Assembly: GCA_911728435.2 (NCBI GenBank)
Contig: OU452202.1
Span: 372,001 to 436,000, forward strand
Direction of reading: 5' to 3'
Length of the DNA stretch: 64,000 nt
DNA from: Apoderus coryli
Lineage: Eukaryota > Arthropoda > Insecta > Coleoptera > Attelabidae
Below are positions 21,848 through 33,407 of this stretch, in pieces; the first letter of the stretch is position 1, and the number at the start of each line of letters is the position of its first letter. Below the pieces are notes generated by a model. That model ran no database searches, was not told the DNA's origin, and was given only the letters and a program-made list of their open reading frames with translations. The position numbers and the translations under genes were made by a program.

Positions 21848-22783
21848 TAATAAACACAGTGCTAATGATAATGTTCATGAAGGGCTTTTTCGTGACGTCA
21901 TCATAGTGAATGCGGGAATATCCGGGGTCGCGTGAATGCAAAAAGTTAAACCGTTTATAACCGGTTATAATCGGTCATGGCGTGAATTCGACTAATGTTT
22001 TAGTTTTCAGGAAATTGTGAACTGTCAGATATTTTTTGTATGTACATGCACAAGTTTGTTGTTAGTTGTTATTTTTTGCTATTAACAGTAAATATTTAAG
22101 ATTTCATTAATAATAAAATTGCTGCTTTGCAAAAACAAATTCCCAAAATATTTATCATATTATAATGCTGGTTTATAACGTACATGAACCATTTATGTAA
22201 AATAATAATAGTTTTAGATCTACAAGAAGACTTGTCTATGAAATGGAGATTGGTGATGATGAAATTCAGTGATTAAGTGCGGAAATAAAGTGAAGTTAAC
22301 GGTGACCTCTTCGAACATTTGGTTTTTTCGCTACGCGGGAAGTCGTTGTAAAAATAACCCATTTGAGTAAAATAATCGGACATTTTAGTGTGTTTGCGGT
22401 TTTTGTTATTAGTGTAGTTGTTCAATATGCGAAAATTCCCTTTTAGCAGTTTCCAAAAGCGAAGAAGTAATGTACAATTATGCAGATGAACTTATTTATC
22501 AGGTATTTTAATTATTATTATTAACAAAACTGTTCATTTTCGCCGTCTCTACAATTGGCAACGCCGCGAATATTAACCCTACAGCTGTTCATATGTTGGA
22601 GGTCATATTGAAAAATGATTGTCATAGGCGCCGATTTACCGGGGAAAAATGTCGATTTGCCCCATTTTGTAAACATCGAATTAAAATTCCGAAACAAATT
22701 TTTTATAGTTTTTCATGCTTTGCTGAGCACGTGGTTAAAATTTTTGTACTGAGTGATAGTTCACCCTGTATATAATCAGCTGC

Positions 22784-23200
22784 TTGAGATTCATCGATGT
22801 AAGCGTGAGTTTCGCACGAACTCGGCTTTTTACGAATATAACACTAGATCTGAGGATTTCTTACTGGCTCCGAGAGATAGACTCTCGAGAACTCTCTCTG
22901 CATGTGCAACTGTACAATAGTCATCCTCGAAAAGTGCAGCAATATAATTCGCGTAGGTTGAAGAACAGCATAAGTTCGTACTTGCTCAAGAACGCATTTT
23001 ATTCTCTGGATGGGAATTTTGAGGTCAACGTTTTTAATGATTAATTGTGTGTCTGTGTAGATATTAATTGCTTGTAATCTTATGATATATTGTTCCTATG
23101 TTTATTTTATCTTTTATTTAAGTGTTTGTGTAATCATTATATTTTGATTTGCTGCAATTGATTTACACAAAACGTAGTCAATGAAGATTATTATTACTGA
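22784..23200 (+). pseudogene. 3' end of a non-LTR retrotransposon
   Basis: The frame ending at 23044 carries 'RKVQQYNSRRLKNSISSYLL' and 'KNAFYSLDGNF', the usual short C-terminal tail of insect non-LTR reverse transcriptases. An untranslated stretch and an ATTATTATTA tail follow at about 23185-23200. Upstream of 22784 nothing remains because the inverted-repeat element abuts it. Confidence 0.6.
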
Positions 23201-23509
23201 AATCAGACTAAAAGCAAATAGATAAATGAAAACATACACTTACAGTTTTTCGTCCATTGGAAAACTAAAATATCCCAAACGGAACTTATCTTTTTTGTTG
23301 CTTTTGCAAACAAAACAAAAGACAACGTCAGTACATTAATGATTACAACAGAACAGTTTTTTTACGGATTCCGATTTTAAAAAATAACGATTTCAGTTTG
23401 TAACAGTGACACAGAAATTAAAATCAGACACTTCTAATTTAGAAATACAAGCCAACCTTATACAAAAATCAGTACCTATTATATAAAATAAATTAGCAAA
23501 TAAGCAAAA

Positions 23510-23690
23510 CTAGATGTTGCCAAACACATTCTTTTACATTTATCTACCGTGTGGAGTATATATATCACACAAGTAGACCGATCACCACTGATGAGTCGTG
23601 GTTCGACGAAACGCTCGTCTGCTGAAAGTATAGTGGTCGACAGACAAATTCTCGAAGTTAAGTCTTGTTTTGTCAAACAAGCCCGTATCA
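23510..23690 (+). repeat. Hammerhead-bearing repeat, copy 1
   Basis: This segment matches the repeat at 58.8-59.4 kb: GATGTTGCCAAACACATT at the left and, after the ribozyme, GACAGACAAATTCTCGAAGT then TGTTTTGTCAAACAAGCCC. No protein is encoded. It is one dispersed monomer of a small repeat family built around a hammerhead ribozyme. Confidence 0.75.
23574..23645 (+). ncRNA. Hammerhead ribozyme, type I, copy 1
   Basis: The core CTGATGA (23588-23594), stem II GTCG/CGAC with loop TGGTT, GAAA (23608-23611), a minimal stem III (CG..CG closed by A and U) and the cleavage triplet GTC (23617-23619) are all present. Stem I next to the core is CACCA against TGCTG, with one mismatch; an outer stem (GTAGACC against GGTCGAC) has one mismatch. 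Self-cleaving RNAs of exactly this stem III design are known from Schistosoma and other animals. Probably active or recently active. Confidence 0.8.
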
Positions 23691-24007
23691 AATAAATAAA
23701 ATGGCAGATAGATTTCGTTTTCGTGAACTCGATACTAATTCTCTGAACTCAATCTCTATCTCTGATCTGAAAGAGTCAACACTATTGTATAGTGGACAGC
23801 TGATGTAAAAACAACATACGAATGCCAAAATTATTAGGCGAACGTTCCTATTGGTGGCTTCATAGATCGTCGAGAGTTGAACAACTGCTTCAGTACGGTG
23901 TAAGCTGTGCTTTGGGTATCAATATAAAATGCTCATATTCTTATATTTAGGCAGAGTCAATTTAGTCCAAAACGCTATATTAAATCTACTGCAAATGAAA
24001 AACTTAC

Positions 24008-24173
24008 CACAAAACATTCCGGCTTTTCAAAATCAATTTCTATACTATTATTTTGATGCCTTTGAAATACTGTCATCATTGTGCACAAATCCGCAGTTGT
24101 GTCATTATTGTTAATTTGATAATCGTAAATTGTTTGAAATATTTGTGGAAACCATGTTCGGATCACAATCAAT
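24008..24173 (-). CDS. SV2-like transporter, exon 6 of those found
   Basis: Bounded by CTTCATAG before 24173 and GTAAGT after 24008. It encodes 'LIVIRTWFPQIFQTIYDYQ', the conserved LRLWLPQLF-type helix that opens the second half of SV2-like proteins, then a luminal loop with 'TTADLCTMM'. It joins exon 5 in phase (AC|A) and exon 7 in phase 0. The loop is short compared with vertebrate SV2, as in other insect paralogues. Confidence 0.85.
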
Positions 24174-24663
24174 CTATGAAGAATATCTTTGAATAATAAA
24201 AACGAAATTCGTAGAACTAGTACTTTCTTTACATCATGCATTTAAATAGTAATTCTGCAATGGGCATTTAATAGCAGCTAATGCTAATGATTACGCATGT
24301 TTGAATTTCCATTAAATGCGATTTGTATACGAGATTTCTGGTTTGGGTTGGTTGTAAAAACCCTATAATAATGAAAATTGGAATCATAATGAATCTCCTA
24401 GGGATGTCAAGAAAGTAACTTCTCGTTACTATCGAATACCCATATTACCGACTGTCGAATCGAGAACAATATCATTACTTTTAAGCGCGCACCAAACCAA
24501 TACACAAGGCAGCTTAACCAATGAACACTAATATCATAAAACAACGAAAATTTACGAATACAAATTGAAGCGTTTTTTGCCCTGATTAGCTGTTATTTGC
24601 AGAAGTAAATTTACATCGAAATGAAGACCCTCTGCAATGATGGTCAGTGAGGCAAGCTATATA

Positions 24664-24783
24664 TCTACAGCTCGCAGATTTGGCAAAAAAATATTGATGT
24701 GAAAAAGCTACATCTGTCCCTTCAGAACGGCCATTGTCTAAAGCAGGACAATTAATTTCAGAGAGAAGGGAATTAATGTACTA
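24664..24783 (+). pseudogene. hAT transposase C-terminal remnant
   Basis: After 'LYLQLADLAKKY', one stop, the frame reads 'CEKATSVPSERPLSKAGQLI' and 'SERRE' before TAA. The ATS.PSER.FS.AG..I...R signature is the C-terminal dimerisation segment of hAT transposases. Nothing upstream of it survives. Confidence 0.75.
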
Positions 24784-26468
24784 AATATTTTGTTTTTACA
24801 TTGCACTTACTGGGATTTCTCTACCGGCCTCCGGTACCAAAAAATTTTACTATATTCAGTTAGTGTTGACCATTAGTCAACTTGTATATAGAAACGTCAT
24901 TTAATTGTTTTAATTGTACATTCTAACTGGAAGAAGCTCGAAAAATCGGAAATAAAGCCGCGAAACGTCACTGATACCTTACGAAGTCCTATAACCCACT
25001 ATACAAAAGAAAACATAAATTATTGAGGAATAGTCAATCATGATTTTTTTTTTCAGATTTGTAAAAAAAAAAAACATTATGGGGACAACCTTTAGGAGTT
25101 GGCACGTTGCATGTATTTTATAAATCGCCGACGCATTAGTCTAAACCGTCGGGACTTTATTAATCTGTGATTCGCATCACCCGAGTTATTCCGAGCGGCT
25201 AATGTGTCTTCGAATTCCGAAAATGCGCCACCGAATCAGAGCACGCGAATTTAGCCACGTGAAGTATCCACGAATGGCGTTGAAGATGTTAAAAGCGCGA
25301 AAGGCTCGCGAACTAGATTTTAAATTTGAAATTTTGGTTCCGGAAAAAATATTTATATTTGATTGGACAGGTGGAATATAGATACGTGCAAGTAATAAAT
25401 AATTATTTGATACGAGAAAAGGACTAAAATGACAATATGGCGTATGCACTGAATATTGTCAAATTAAATTATTTTTTAATAAAAGGAAATGAACGGGAAA
25501 CGTTTAACGATCCCGGACGAAGGGCCAAATATTGCGGCTGGTTCGAAATTTGTGGAGTGTATAATATAATTTGGATTTATTGAGTACTTTTAGAACAAAA
25601 GGGTACATAATAAAATAGGATATAAGCAAGGGGACTTACCACATGCTTTCACGTGGCTGTACCTGGTCTTCTGCACCTTCACGTCAGCGTCGTACTGAGA
25701 AACTGCCGGAGGGCCCTCCACTTATGTCACCACTATTATCGATGATAACTAACTAATTCACATCTATATTTGTATTATAGGTTTTAATTAAGTAATGGCT
25801 GTGATCTAGGACAGGTAAAACATTGGTTTACAAGTGGAATGGGCTTTTTAAGCCTGGTGTGGAGTCACTCCAAGAAGATCGTAAAAGTAATAATGGAAGA
25901 TGGTTCGGCTGAAGAAGGAAAAAGTCGCCGAAATGGTTGAAGTATAGCGGCCAATCCCAACCCAACCATTTTTAAAATTCTGCATGCAGCTTTGTCATGC
26001 CAAGAGAGCTCAATTCAAGATGTGTGCCGAGGATGCTCAGACCACTACGTTACTGGAGCTGAGATTTGGATTCATCCAAGCAGGACACCATTCAGTGACA
26101 TAAAAAAGGCCCACCGCCATCCCAAACATTTAAAGTCACACGGTCATCCGGAAAACTCATGGCGATGATCATTTAAGACTCGAAGGAATCCTATTGATTA
26201 TAAAAATGAAGTTGGTTATATAACCGCCGAGGAGTAAAAACGTTAACTCGAGAGGAGATATAAATTTAAAAAGAAATATATATTTTTCAATAAATTATTA
26301 TCTTGTAGTGTAAATAAAATTATCATAATTTTTTATTTTAACTTCTAATAATAATATCCGTAAATAAACTATTTAAATTTGATATTATAAAAATTAAGAT
26401 ATACCTAGGTAGGTAATAACCCAGAAACGATAAAGCAAACTTGAAGTAATTGAAAACAAATATCTTAC
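24784..26468. other. No intact gene; degraded repeats
   Basis: Positions 25800-25915 contain 'VYKWNGLFKPGVESLQEDRK', which resembles the second helix-turn-helix of mariner transposases, in a stretch with stops. The stretch 25560-25760 has an LTR-like look (AGGGCCCTCCACTTATGTCA) but no partner was found. The rest is AT-rich without structure. Confidence 0.4.
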
Positions 26469-26641
26469 GTCATTTGGATTATAGGAAGAACAACACAAAA
26501 AATAGATAGTCTGGCTAAATTTGTCTTTTGAAATAGAGGCGCTATCTGCTGAAAACCATTTTTCATATATGTTTTAAATGAAACTGCACTATCTCCCTTC
26601 GATTCCTCGTATTTTGCTTTCTCTTCAATGAGTTTAAGTAT
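26469..26641 (-). CDS. SV2-like transporter, exon 5 of those found
   Basis: Bounded by TTTATTTTAG and ATGAC|GTAAGA. It encodes the central cytoplasmic loop ('ILKLIEEKAKYEESKGDSAV') leading to 'GFQQIAPLFQKTNLARLSIF', the approach to helix 7. Phase 0 at the start and phase 2 at the end agree with both neighbours. Confidence 0.82.
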
Positions 26642-26644
26642 CTA

Positions 26645-28480
26645 AAATAAACAAAAATTTCAAAAATTAACTATTACAAAAATCTGAAAAAATATAATTA
26701 TTAATTGATTTTTATAATAGGTATTAGTCCCATGTTAACCCCCTTACCTATTAAATTTTGTTATATTGAGTTTCCGAAACAAAATGGGATTCATATTGAA
26801 ATAAATATTTTTATTCTTTTTTTTGTATCTTTGGTACAACGTTTCGGCAGCTATTCCTGCTTACTTCAGGTTTACATCAACATAACATTGCAATTCTAAA
26901 ACTGTATTTTTTCATATTCTTTATATTTTATTTATGCTCTCAGTCAAATTTTCTATGAATTTTTGTTATTTGACATTTGAATTGTGTTGGATATTTTTTT
27001 GTTTTATATTTTGAAAGAGGTTTTCGCATTTATTGTTTTCATTATGTACAAAAAAATTCAAAACGTTTTTTGTTAAAACAATTTTTTTGCAATTCCCATA
27101 ATTTGTTTAAGTTTTTCTTCACACATTATTTTCGTATATTCAATATTCCCAGTTTCGAAATGATTTAGAAGGTTGACATTAATTGGTCTTAGGTGTTCTA
27201 TATTTAAACTTAAGAAATTTGGAATTGTGGTGCCAGTTGAAACAACTAATAAAGGCTTGCTTTGAGCCCAAAACGTACCCCCGGTTTATACTGCGAAAAA
27301 ATTTAGTTCGAGCGTATATGAAAAGCACTAGTGTCGAACGTCTGCAGATACGGCTAACACGTTGCGTCCTCCGACCGTATATCGCAAAATTCTACGTAAT
27401 ACGTCTACGTTGCGGGCTCCGATAAATTGCAACGCTGTGGTTGGCCTGGTTTGGTATAGATTTTTAGAATTAATTTTAAAGTTGTGAGATATTATTTGCA
27501 GTTTCAAAGCACAAGAGAGAATGGGTGTACGAGTTGGGTGGTATTTAGCGCACGGGTTGAGTGTCTAGAGTGAAGAGATTTCCAAGGTGCAGTGGATAGA
27601 ACAAAAATAAGATAGTAAGCAACCTGTTACTGTTTTTGATATAAATCTAGAATACAGGGTGATATTAATTTTTTGCAATCTCATAAGGCATAAAGATTTT
27701 GAAACTTGAAATAATGAATTATTTTGCTCCACGTTTACAACGTTTCGACTATATTGTCTTTCTTTAGCTACAATTTCTACTTAACGTGATATTGGATTAT
27801 CTAAATTTATAAATTTTTTCATAATTTCATGTTATTAATGAAACGTTTTGGCAATATTTGACTTCTTCAGGTACAATTTCTGGTTAGCATGAGATTCGTT
27901 TATTTTGTAGATTGTTAGCTCGATCTACGCCACATAAAGTAATATTTTTTCTTGCATTTCATCAATGTTGTCTCAATGTCATAACATTGACCTTCCTTGG
28001 TATAAGGCCCTTATCGATTCAATACATGTTAACTAGTGTTTTATTTCAAGGCGTGGCTACATCTGGTTTTTGAATGTTGGCAAATATTTTTACATAGATG
28101 TTTTAGTTAGAATAATAATAATAATTAATATTTATTCCAATATTATTTATTTAACAAAAAGTTATTTTTGAGTAAACTACTGAAGCCGTAATAGCTCAAA
28201 ATAAACAGTGGTAGTTGAACATCAATATCAGTCACTTTTCTCACCGCATATAAATTAATGACCATTTGAAACAATGTACCTTATGGATAGTTTGAAAGCA
28301 TATTTATATTTTTACATTACTATTTAATTTTAAGTAAATTGTCTTTATTTGGAATATTTCAATAATACGAAAACGCCAATTGAAAACAAATTTATGATAT
28401 TAAAGAAATAGTACAACCTAAAAATGTATTAGGGATAGAAATAAGGCTTATGATTTGAAAGGAAATAAGAGTTTATTTGA
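26645..28480. other. Intron with decayed Penelope-type hammerhead motifs
   Basis: Three minus-strand sites share the layout CTGAAG-A, short helix, GAAACGTT: 26828-26875 (helix GCAG/CTGC, but the core reads CTGAAGT), 27735-27795 (core decayed to CTAAAGA) and 27840-27890 (GAAA decayed to AAAA). They look like old terminal repeats of a Penelope-type family. Positions 27270-27440 are unusually GC-rich for the window but encode nothing recognisable. Confidence 0.4.
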
Positions 28481-28489
28481 GAAAATTAA

Positions 28490-29186
28490 CTTACGCCTAT
28501 TCTTAGTAGTATAGATCATACTACAGTAATTTGCGACCACTCTGTAACTGGCTGAGTCAATCTGTCAATATTTTTGATTTTTCTAAGATTGTTTTAAACT
28601 ATTTTCAAAATTTCAAGAGACTGTTTATTCCAGGGATGAAATGGTGAATATTTGTCGAAGACCTGTTTTGGATCTGTAGTATACCTGCCTATACCTATAC
28701 CTATTTAAAACCTTGATAAATAAATAGGTCTTTTTATATTCTAAATTATTCGAGAATATTTACTATTTATTTTTAAGTATAAAAGGTACAGAGAAAAATG
28801 TATATGTTTAGTATTTAAATGGATTTGGAAATAAAAACAATATTTAAAATATATACGTTTTTAATTATTCTAATTGTGATAATACATCACAGGACCAAAA
28901 AAATTCAAAATAAATTATTTAATCAAAAACACTTGAAGATAGGTATAGGGAAGTTGTTAAACAAAATACTTCAATGGGGAATCCAAAAATATAATAATAT
29001 ATAGCATGTTCTATTTGAAATAAGAAAGTTGGTATCAATTTTCGGTAGAGCCGGAAGCTTTACAAATATGAAAATATTATAAACTGATAGACTAGGTCAA
29101 CCTGAGTAATCACTTACATTTTCAATAGAATCGTATGGTTGCTTTTCCCAAAACTTCTTATGTACCATCGACCGGCAAACACCCTG
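28490..29186 (-). mobile_element. MITE, family with CAGGGTG ends, copy 1
   Basis: The right end reads CGGCAAACACCCTG followed by TA. Inside, GTACCATCGACC, GACTAGGTCAACCT and AAATAATTTATTTTGAATTT blocks match the copy at 41.77-42.19 kb in inverse orientation. The left end is not preserved. Confidence 0.6.
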
Positions 29187-29388
29187 TATATGTGAGTCCA
29201 TAGCGTTAAACAAAAATTATTATAACTTTGGAGCCAGGATCGTATGACGTGTTTTTTCAATTTTAATTGATAGTCTCCTATGGTGCCAGAGAGGTGATTA
29301 TTTTTTGTGCCTATTTAATATCCCGTAAAGATCTTGTATGTACTAAAAAGTGAGTAACATTCATAAGCAACTACCATTTATAGTTATC

Positions 29389-29700
29389 ATATTTTTGGAT
29401 TCCCCATCCACGTTAGAGTATTTTGTTCCACTTCCCTATACCTATCTTCAACTGTTTTTGAATAAATAATTTATTTTGAATTTTTTTGATCCAAAAGAAG
29501 TCTCCGGCAAATAATCGCCATTTCGTCCCTGGAATAAACAGTCTCTGGAAATTGGGAAGGTAGTTCAAGACAACCTTAGGAAAATCAACTATCTTGACAG
29601 ATTGACCCAGAAGGTTACATGGTGGTCACAAACTACTGTAGTATGATCTACTACTAAAAAGACGCATAAGTCAATTTTCTCAAATAGAACATCTTAACTT
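29389..29700 (+). mobile_element. MITE, same family, truncated copy 2
   Basis: Shares TTTTTGGATTCCCCAT, CTATACCTATCTTCAACTG and GACAGATTGACCC blocks with the neighbouring copy at 28.5-29.2 kb, in opposite orientation, so the pair forms an imperfect inverted repeat. The left terminus is missing. Confidence 0.55.
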
Positions 29701-30814
29701 AGTCATTTTAAATAGGTATATTTACTTTCCTTGTTATGTGTATTCTAATTTTAATTAAACTATACATTATTTGTTTTGTTTTATTTACATTTTTACTTAC
29801 TGAAAAATCGGATATCTTACGTATTACATAATTATAACCTCCTGCATCTAGTAACGTAATATCAAACTTAAAAAAAAATTAACCCAGTACGACTAAAAAA
29901 AATCAAAATGAAGAGAATGCGTGCATTTTTTTATTTGGAGTATTTCTAGTAGTAGTACAATCTAGTTATGTATAAATGCTAAGAGTGGCACATTTGAACA
30001 AAATACTAAATATGTGGTATTTCATTAGAAATAAATTGTCTTTGTTTAAATTTGTTTTAATATTTCAAAATCGATAAGTAATAACTAAGTTCTAATTAGC
30101 AATAGTATAATCTAAAAATGTAGCATAAGCTGTTAAAATGTTAGATCTTGAAATATAAAACACTATAGTTGAATATCAATGTCAGTCAGCTAGTTTGTTT
30201 TTAAATAAAACAATATTATAAACGAATTTCATACTGTCATACTCTGGTCAAATAAGATTGTTTTTGCTTAATTTAGATCTACTTAATAAATAAAAATATC
30301 TTCGTAATAATACAACGTAAAACATAAAATAACTGATTTACTGACGAAAAAAAAACCAAATTTAAATATATCATCAACGCGCGAACATAGTGAAAACGTA
30401 CAGCAGAGAAGAAACATTGACCTTGACTCCCTATTTAAAGTAAAATCATATATATACTTCAAATATATAACCGGGCTACGTTAGTGCCTCCGTAAACGTC
30501 AGCAACTGTGTCGGAGATCACAACGTGTTATTGATACATATTTCATATATAAGACTCGGAGTCCGTAACGGCACCCGAGTGTATCAAAAATATATACGAA
30601 AATAATATTAGAAATCATTTCCCCTCTCATGGTATTTATGTAATATAGATTCCCCTCATTACATATGACATCAGTTTTTCAAGTAATCAACGGCATAACC
30701 CGGATCCATGAGCGCCACCCGTATGTATCGGAGGTAATAACGTATTGCGAATAGATATATATATATATATATATATATAAAGAGTTGAACAATCTTTCGG
30801 CAAGTGTTATAATT
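29701..30814. other. No gene; (TA)n at 30754-30779
   Basis: AT-rich sequence containing two similar TGAGCGCCACC/GCACCCGAG-type segments around 30500-30720 and a TA microsatellite against which the following Penelope-like inverted repeat lies. No coding content is seen. Confidence 0.5.
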
Positions 30815-30870
30815 AAATCTTGAACAATGTTTTTGGGGAGTCTGCCTTGGTTGTGTGTAAATAAAACTCT

Positions 30871-30920
30871 TATTTACCTGCCAAGCTTTCGAAATTTATT
30901 TAATTTCTTCCTCAGGGCTA
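30871..30920 (-). ncRNA. Hammerhead-like core, left Penelope arm
   Basis: On the minus strand: CTGAGGA, then GAAATT/AATTTC around a five-base loop, then GAAA and GCTTGGCAGG. Position 7 of the core may be any base, so CTGAGGA is acceptable. It mirrors the site at 33278-33325. Stem III and cleavage site need covariance scoring. Confidence 0.5.
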
Positions 30921-31766
30921 TGGAAAGTACAAAAGCACAATTAAAATTCACTTAAAATAAACATAAAATAAATATTGTAAAATTTTACCTTGCAAAATGA
31001 GTTAAGAAGTTTGTAAATCTGGTAATTTTTTTCTTGTTGAACATAATGTGTATAGGTAAAAATTACATCACAAAAAACAAAACGAATAAGTTGGAAATAA
31101 AAATATATCTACATCTACATTTATTTGTTTTACAAACAGAACGATCACAATATTTTAAAGCTAAAGTACGAAAACCCAATACATCTATCAGTTTGCTATC
31201 ATTGCATTTTTTTTTTTCCCCTTTTTATTGAATATTGAAATTTTTATTCAAATATTAGTGTCTATCGTTCTTTGTGGTCAAGCATTACCATTAACGTGTC
31301 TACATTTTTTGAAGAAGGGGTTAATCTGCTTACTTTTTTTTTTCCTTTTTTTATATTTTTTTTATTTGTTTGGGGCTAATGCGGCAACACACAATCCACG
31401 CCTCTGAAAGTGGATATTTTCAATGCCACTTTTGAAAAAACCACATATTTGAATCATAGCAGGTTTAATAATATGGAAAAGACATTAAGAAACACTTTTC
31501 TTTTTTTTCCCCTTTTTGTTTCAGTAGTGGTTGTTCGGAATAGAAGCTGTCACTAATTCTATTCCCAACCTCCACGGTGACGGTAAACCTTTGTTGCTGA
31601 TGTTTAATATTTTGTTACTTTGTTGTGAAGAGTTCCACCCCGGGGAGAAAACCAAGAATCAAATTTGAAGGCTGCCACATCTCCCAACTCCATCCCCAAT
31701 GGAACCCCCAAAGCGAAACCCCGCAAACAGTTATGCGCCGCACTCTCCACCACTTTACTGTGAATT

Positions 31767-32543
31767 TTATAGGATACCCGACTGTGCGTTCAAAAGATTG
31801 GAATATATGATGTTTATGTCCTGAATGTCCTTTCTTTTATTTATTGTTTTTTCCGCCAAGTTGGTTTCTACCATTTCCAGGAACAATCTTTTCCGCAAGT
31901 TTCTCTCAGTGAAAACTACCTTAGTGTCATCATATTTTGGTAAATGTCCAGTGTCTAAAACATGCTCAGCCAAAGCGCAAGAACGTTTGTGAAGCCTACA
32001 GTCACTTTTGTGTGATGTAATTCTGTCCTTTAGGACTCTTGATGTTTGACCTATGTACATTTTATCACAGCCAGAGCAGGGGATTGCGTACACAATGTCG
32101 GATGATTTCATTGGTGGATCTTTATCTTTAGTTTTCGAAAATAGATTGCCAACTGTTTTAATGCTTTTGTGGGAGATTCTTATTGACGGTTCATTTTTTA
32201 GAATTTTGATGATTTTTTGTGTGACACTATCAATTGACGGCAAAGAGTAATATTTGAAGTTATTTACTGGACAATTGTTGGCATTTGCATTGTCCTGGTT
32301 TGTGATTGGACACTGTGCCCTGGAGGTGTTGAAAATTAATTTATTTAACAATTGTTTGGGATAGGAATTCTGTAGTAAGATATTGAAAAGTTTTTTTTTG
32401 TTAGATTGTACGAGGCTAGAATGACAAATCCTCTCAATTCTGGTTTTAAGGCCAAGCACCAAGTTGATTTTTGTTTTTTCTGTGTGATGTGACATGTAGT
32501 TTAAATACCTTCCAGAATTCGTGGGTTTTAGATACCAGTCCAA
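31767..32543 (-). pseudogene. Penelope-like RT end plus GIY-YIG endonuclease, truncated
   Basis: 258 codons. The start is the post-catalytic RT region ('MDWYLKPTNSGRYLNYMSHH', then 'KKLFNILLQNSYPKQLLNKL'). The end is a GIY-YIG nuclease: 'IVYAIPCSGCDKMYIGQTSR', then 'ITSHKSDCR', with the AEH of 'LAEHVLDTGH' and a glutamate in 'RLFLEMVE'. The VY.IPC..C...YIG spelling is typical of Penelope endonucleases. The RT palm with the YxDD box is missing, so the copy is 5'-truncated directly at the right inverted arm. Confidence 0.88.
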
Positions 32544-33277
32544 GATGATTTTGTTTTCATTTGTTCTGAGTAGTTTGGTGTCCCTTTTTTAGAACATCAG
32601 CAACAAAGGTTTACCGTCACCGTGGAGGTTGGGAATAGAATTAGTGACAGCTTCTATTCCGAACAACCACTACTGAAACAAAAAGGGGAAAAAAAAGAAA
32701 AGTGTTTCTTAATGTCTTTTCCATATTATTAAACCTGCTATGATTCAAATATGTGGTTTTTTCAAAAGTGGCATTGAAAATATCCACTTTCAGAGGCGTG
32801 GATTGTGTGTTGCCGCATTAGCCCCAAACAAATAAAAAAAATATAAAAAAAGGAAAAAAAAAAGTAAGCAGATTAACCCCTTCTTCAAAAAATGTAGACA
32901 CGTTAATGGTAATGCTTGACCACAAAGAACGATAGACACTAATATTTGAATAAAAATTTCAATATTCAATAAAAAGGGAAAAAAAAAAAATGCAATGATA
33001 GCAAACTGATAGATGTATTGGGTTTTCGTACTTTAGCTTTAAAATATTGTGATCGTTCTGTTTGTAAAACAAATAAATGTAGATGTAGATATATTTTTAT
33101 TTCCAACTTATTCGTTTTGTTTTTTGTGATGTAATTTTTACCTATACACATTATGTTCAACAAGAAAAAAATTACCAGATTTACAAACTTCTTAACTCAT
33201 TTTGCAAGGTAAAATTTTACAATATTTATTTTATGTTTATTTTAAGTGAATTTTAATTGTGCTTTTGTACTTTCCAT

Positions 33278-33325
33278 AGCCCTGAGGAAGAAATTAAATA
33301 AATTTCGAAAGCTTGGCAGGTAAAT
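33278..33325 (+). ncRNA. Hammerhead-like core, right Penelope arm
   Basis: CTGAGGA (33282-33288), GAAATT/AATTTC helix, GAAA and GCTTGGCAGG, the inverse of the left-arm site. Two such ribozymes facing each other would let a transcript of the whole palindrome be trimmed at both ends. Confidence 0.5.
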
Positions 33326-33382
33326 AAGAGTTTTATTTACACACAACCAAGGCAGACTCCCCAAAAACATTGTTCAAGATTT

Positions 33383-33406
33383 ATATATATATATATATAT
33401 ATATAT
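33383..33406. repeat. (TA)n microsatellite between two Penelope-like copies
   Basis: A run of TA separates the outer end of the inverted-repeat copy from the 5' breakpoint of the next Penelope-like copy, consistent with microsatellite-associated insertion. Confidence 0.9.
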
Positions 33407-33407
33407 A

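Larger units (their letters stand above)
17422..22768. mobile_element. 5.3-kb inverted-repeat DNA element containing a nested retrotransposon
   Basis: The ends CAGGGTGAACTATCACTCAG and its inverse are followed by a further shared 15 bp, with TA on both sides (17420-17421, 22769-22770). Long subterminal inverted stretches pair 17985-18690 with 21870-22330; for example TGACCGATTATAACCGGTTT on the left matches AAACCGTTTATAACCGGTTATAATCGGTCA inverted on the right. No transposase was recognised. The centre is occupied by a Jockey-like copy (19083-21847) and a small palindrome (18852-19068). The end sequence is Tc1/mariner-like, but the arm length is unusual, so it may be a foldback derivative. Confidence 0.65.
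30815..33382. mobile_element. Penelope-like element in a 790-bp-armed inverted repeat
   Basis: The left arm (30815 to about 31603) and right arm (about 32593 to 33382) are near-perfect inverted copies. The outer ends are TCTTGAACAATGTTTTTGGG and its inverse, and both sides are flanked by (TA)n. The roughly 990-bp centre contains the C-terminal part of a Penelope-like protein on the minus strand. Inverted terminal repeats and attachment to AT microsatellites are familiar in Penelope-like elements. Each arm carries a hammerhead-like core. Confidence 0.85.

Noticed and set aside
24925..24985. GAAGAAGCTCG...GCCGCGAAACGTC as a hammerhead
   Set aside because: The 5' core reads CTGGAAGA rather than CTGANGA and stem II is not closed.
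27183..27425. 80-codon GC-richer frame as a gene
   Set aside because: Low-complexity Arg/Leu composition, no start context, no domain.
31034..33163. Two identical 65-codon frames at 31034-31231 and 32966-33163
   Set aside because: They are the same non-coding sequence in the two arms of the Penelope inverted repeat.
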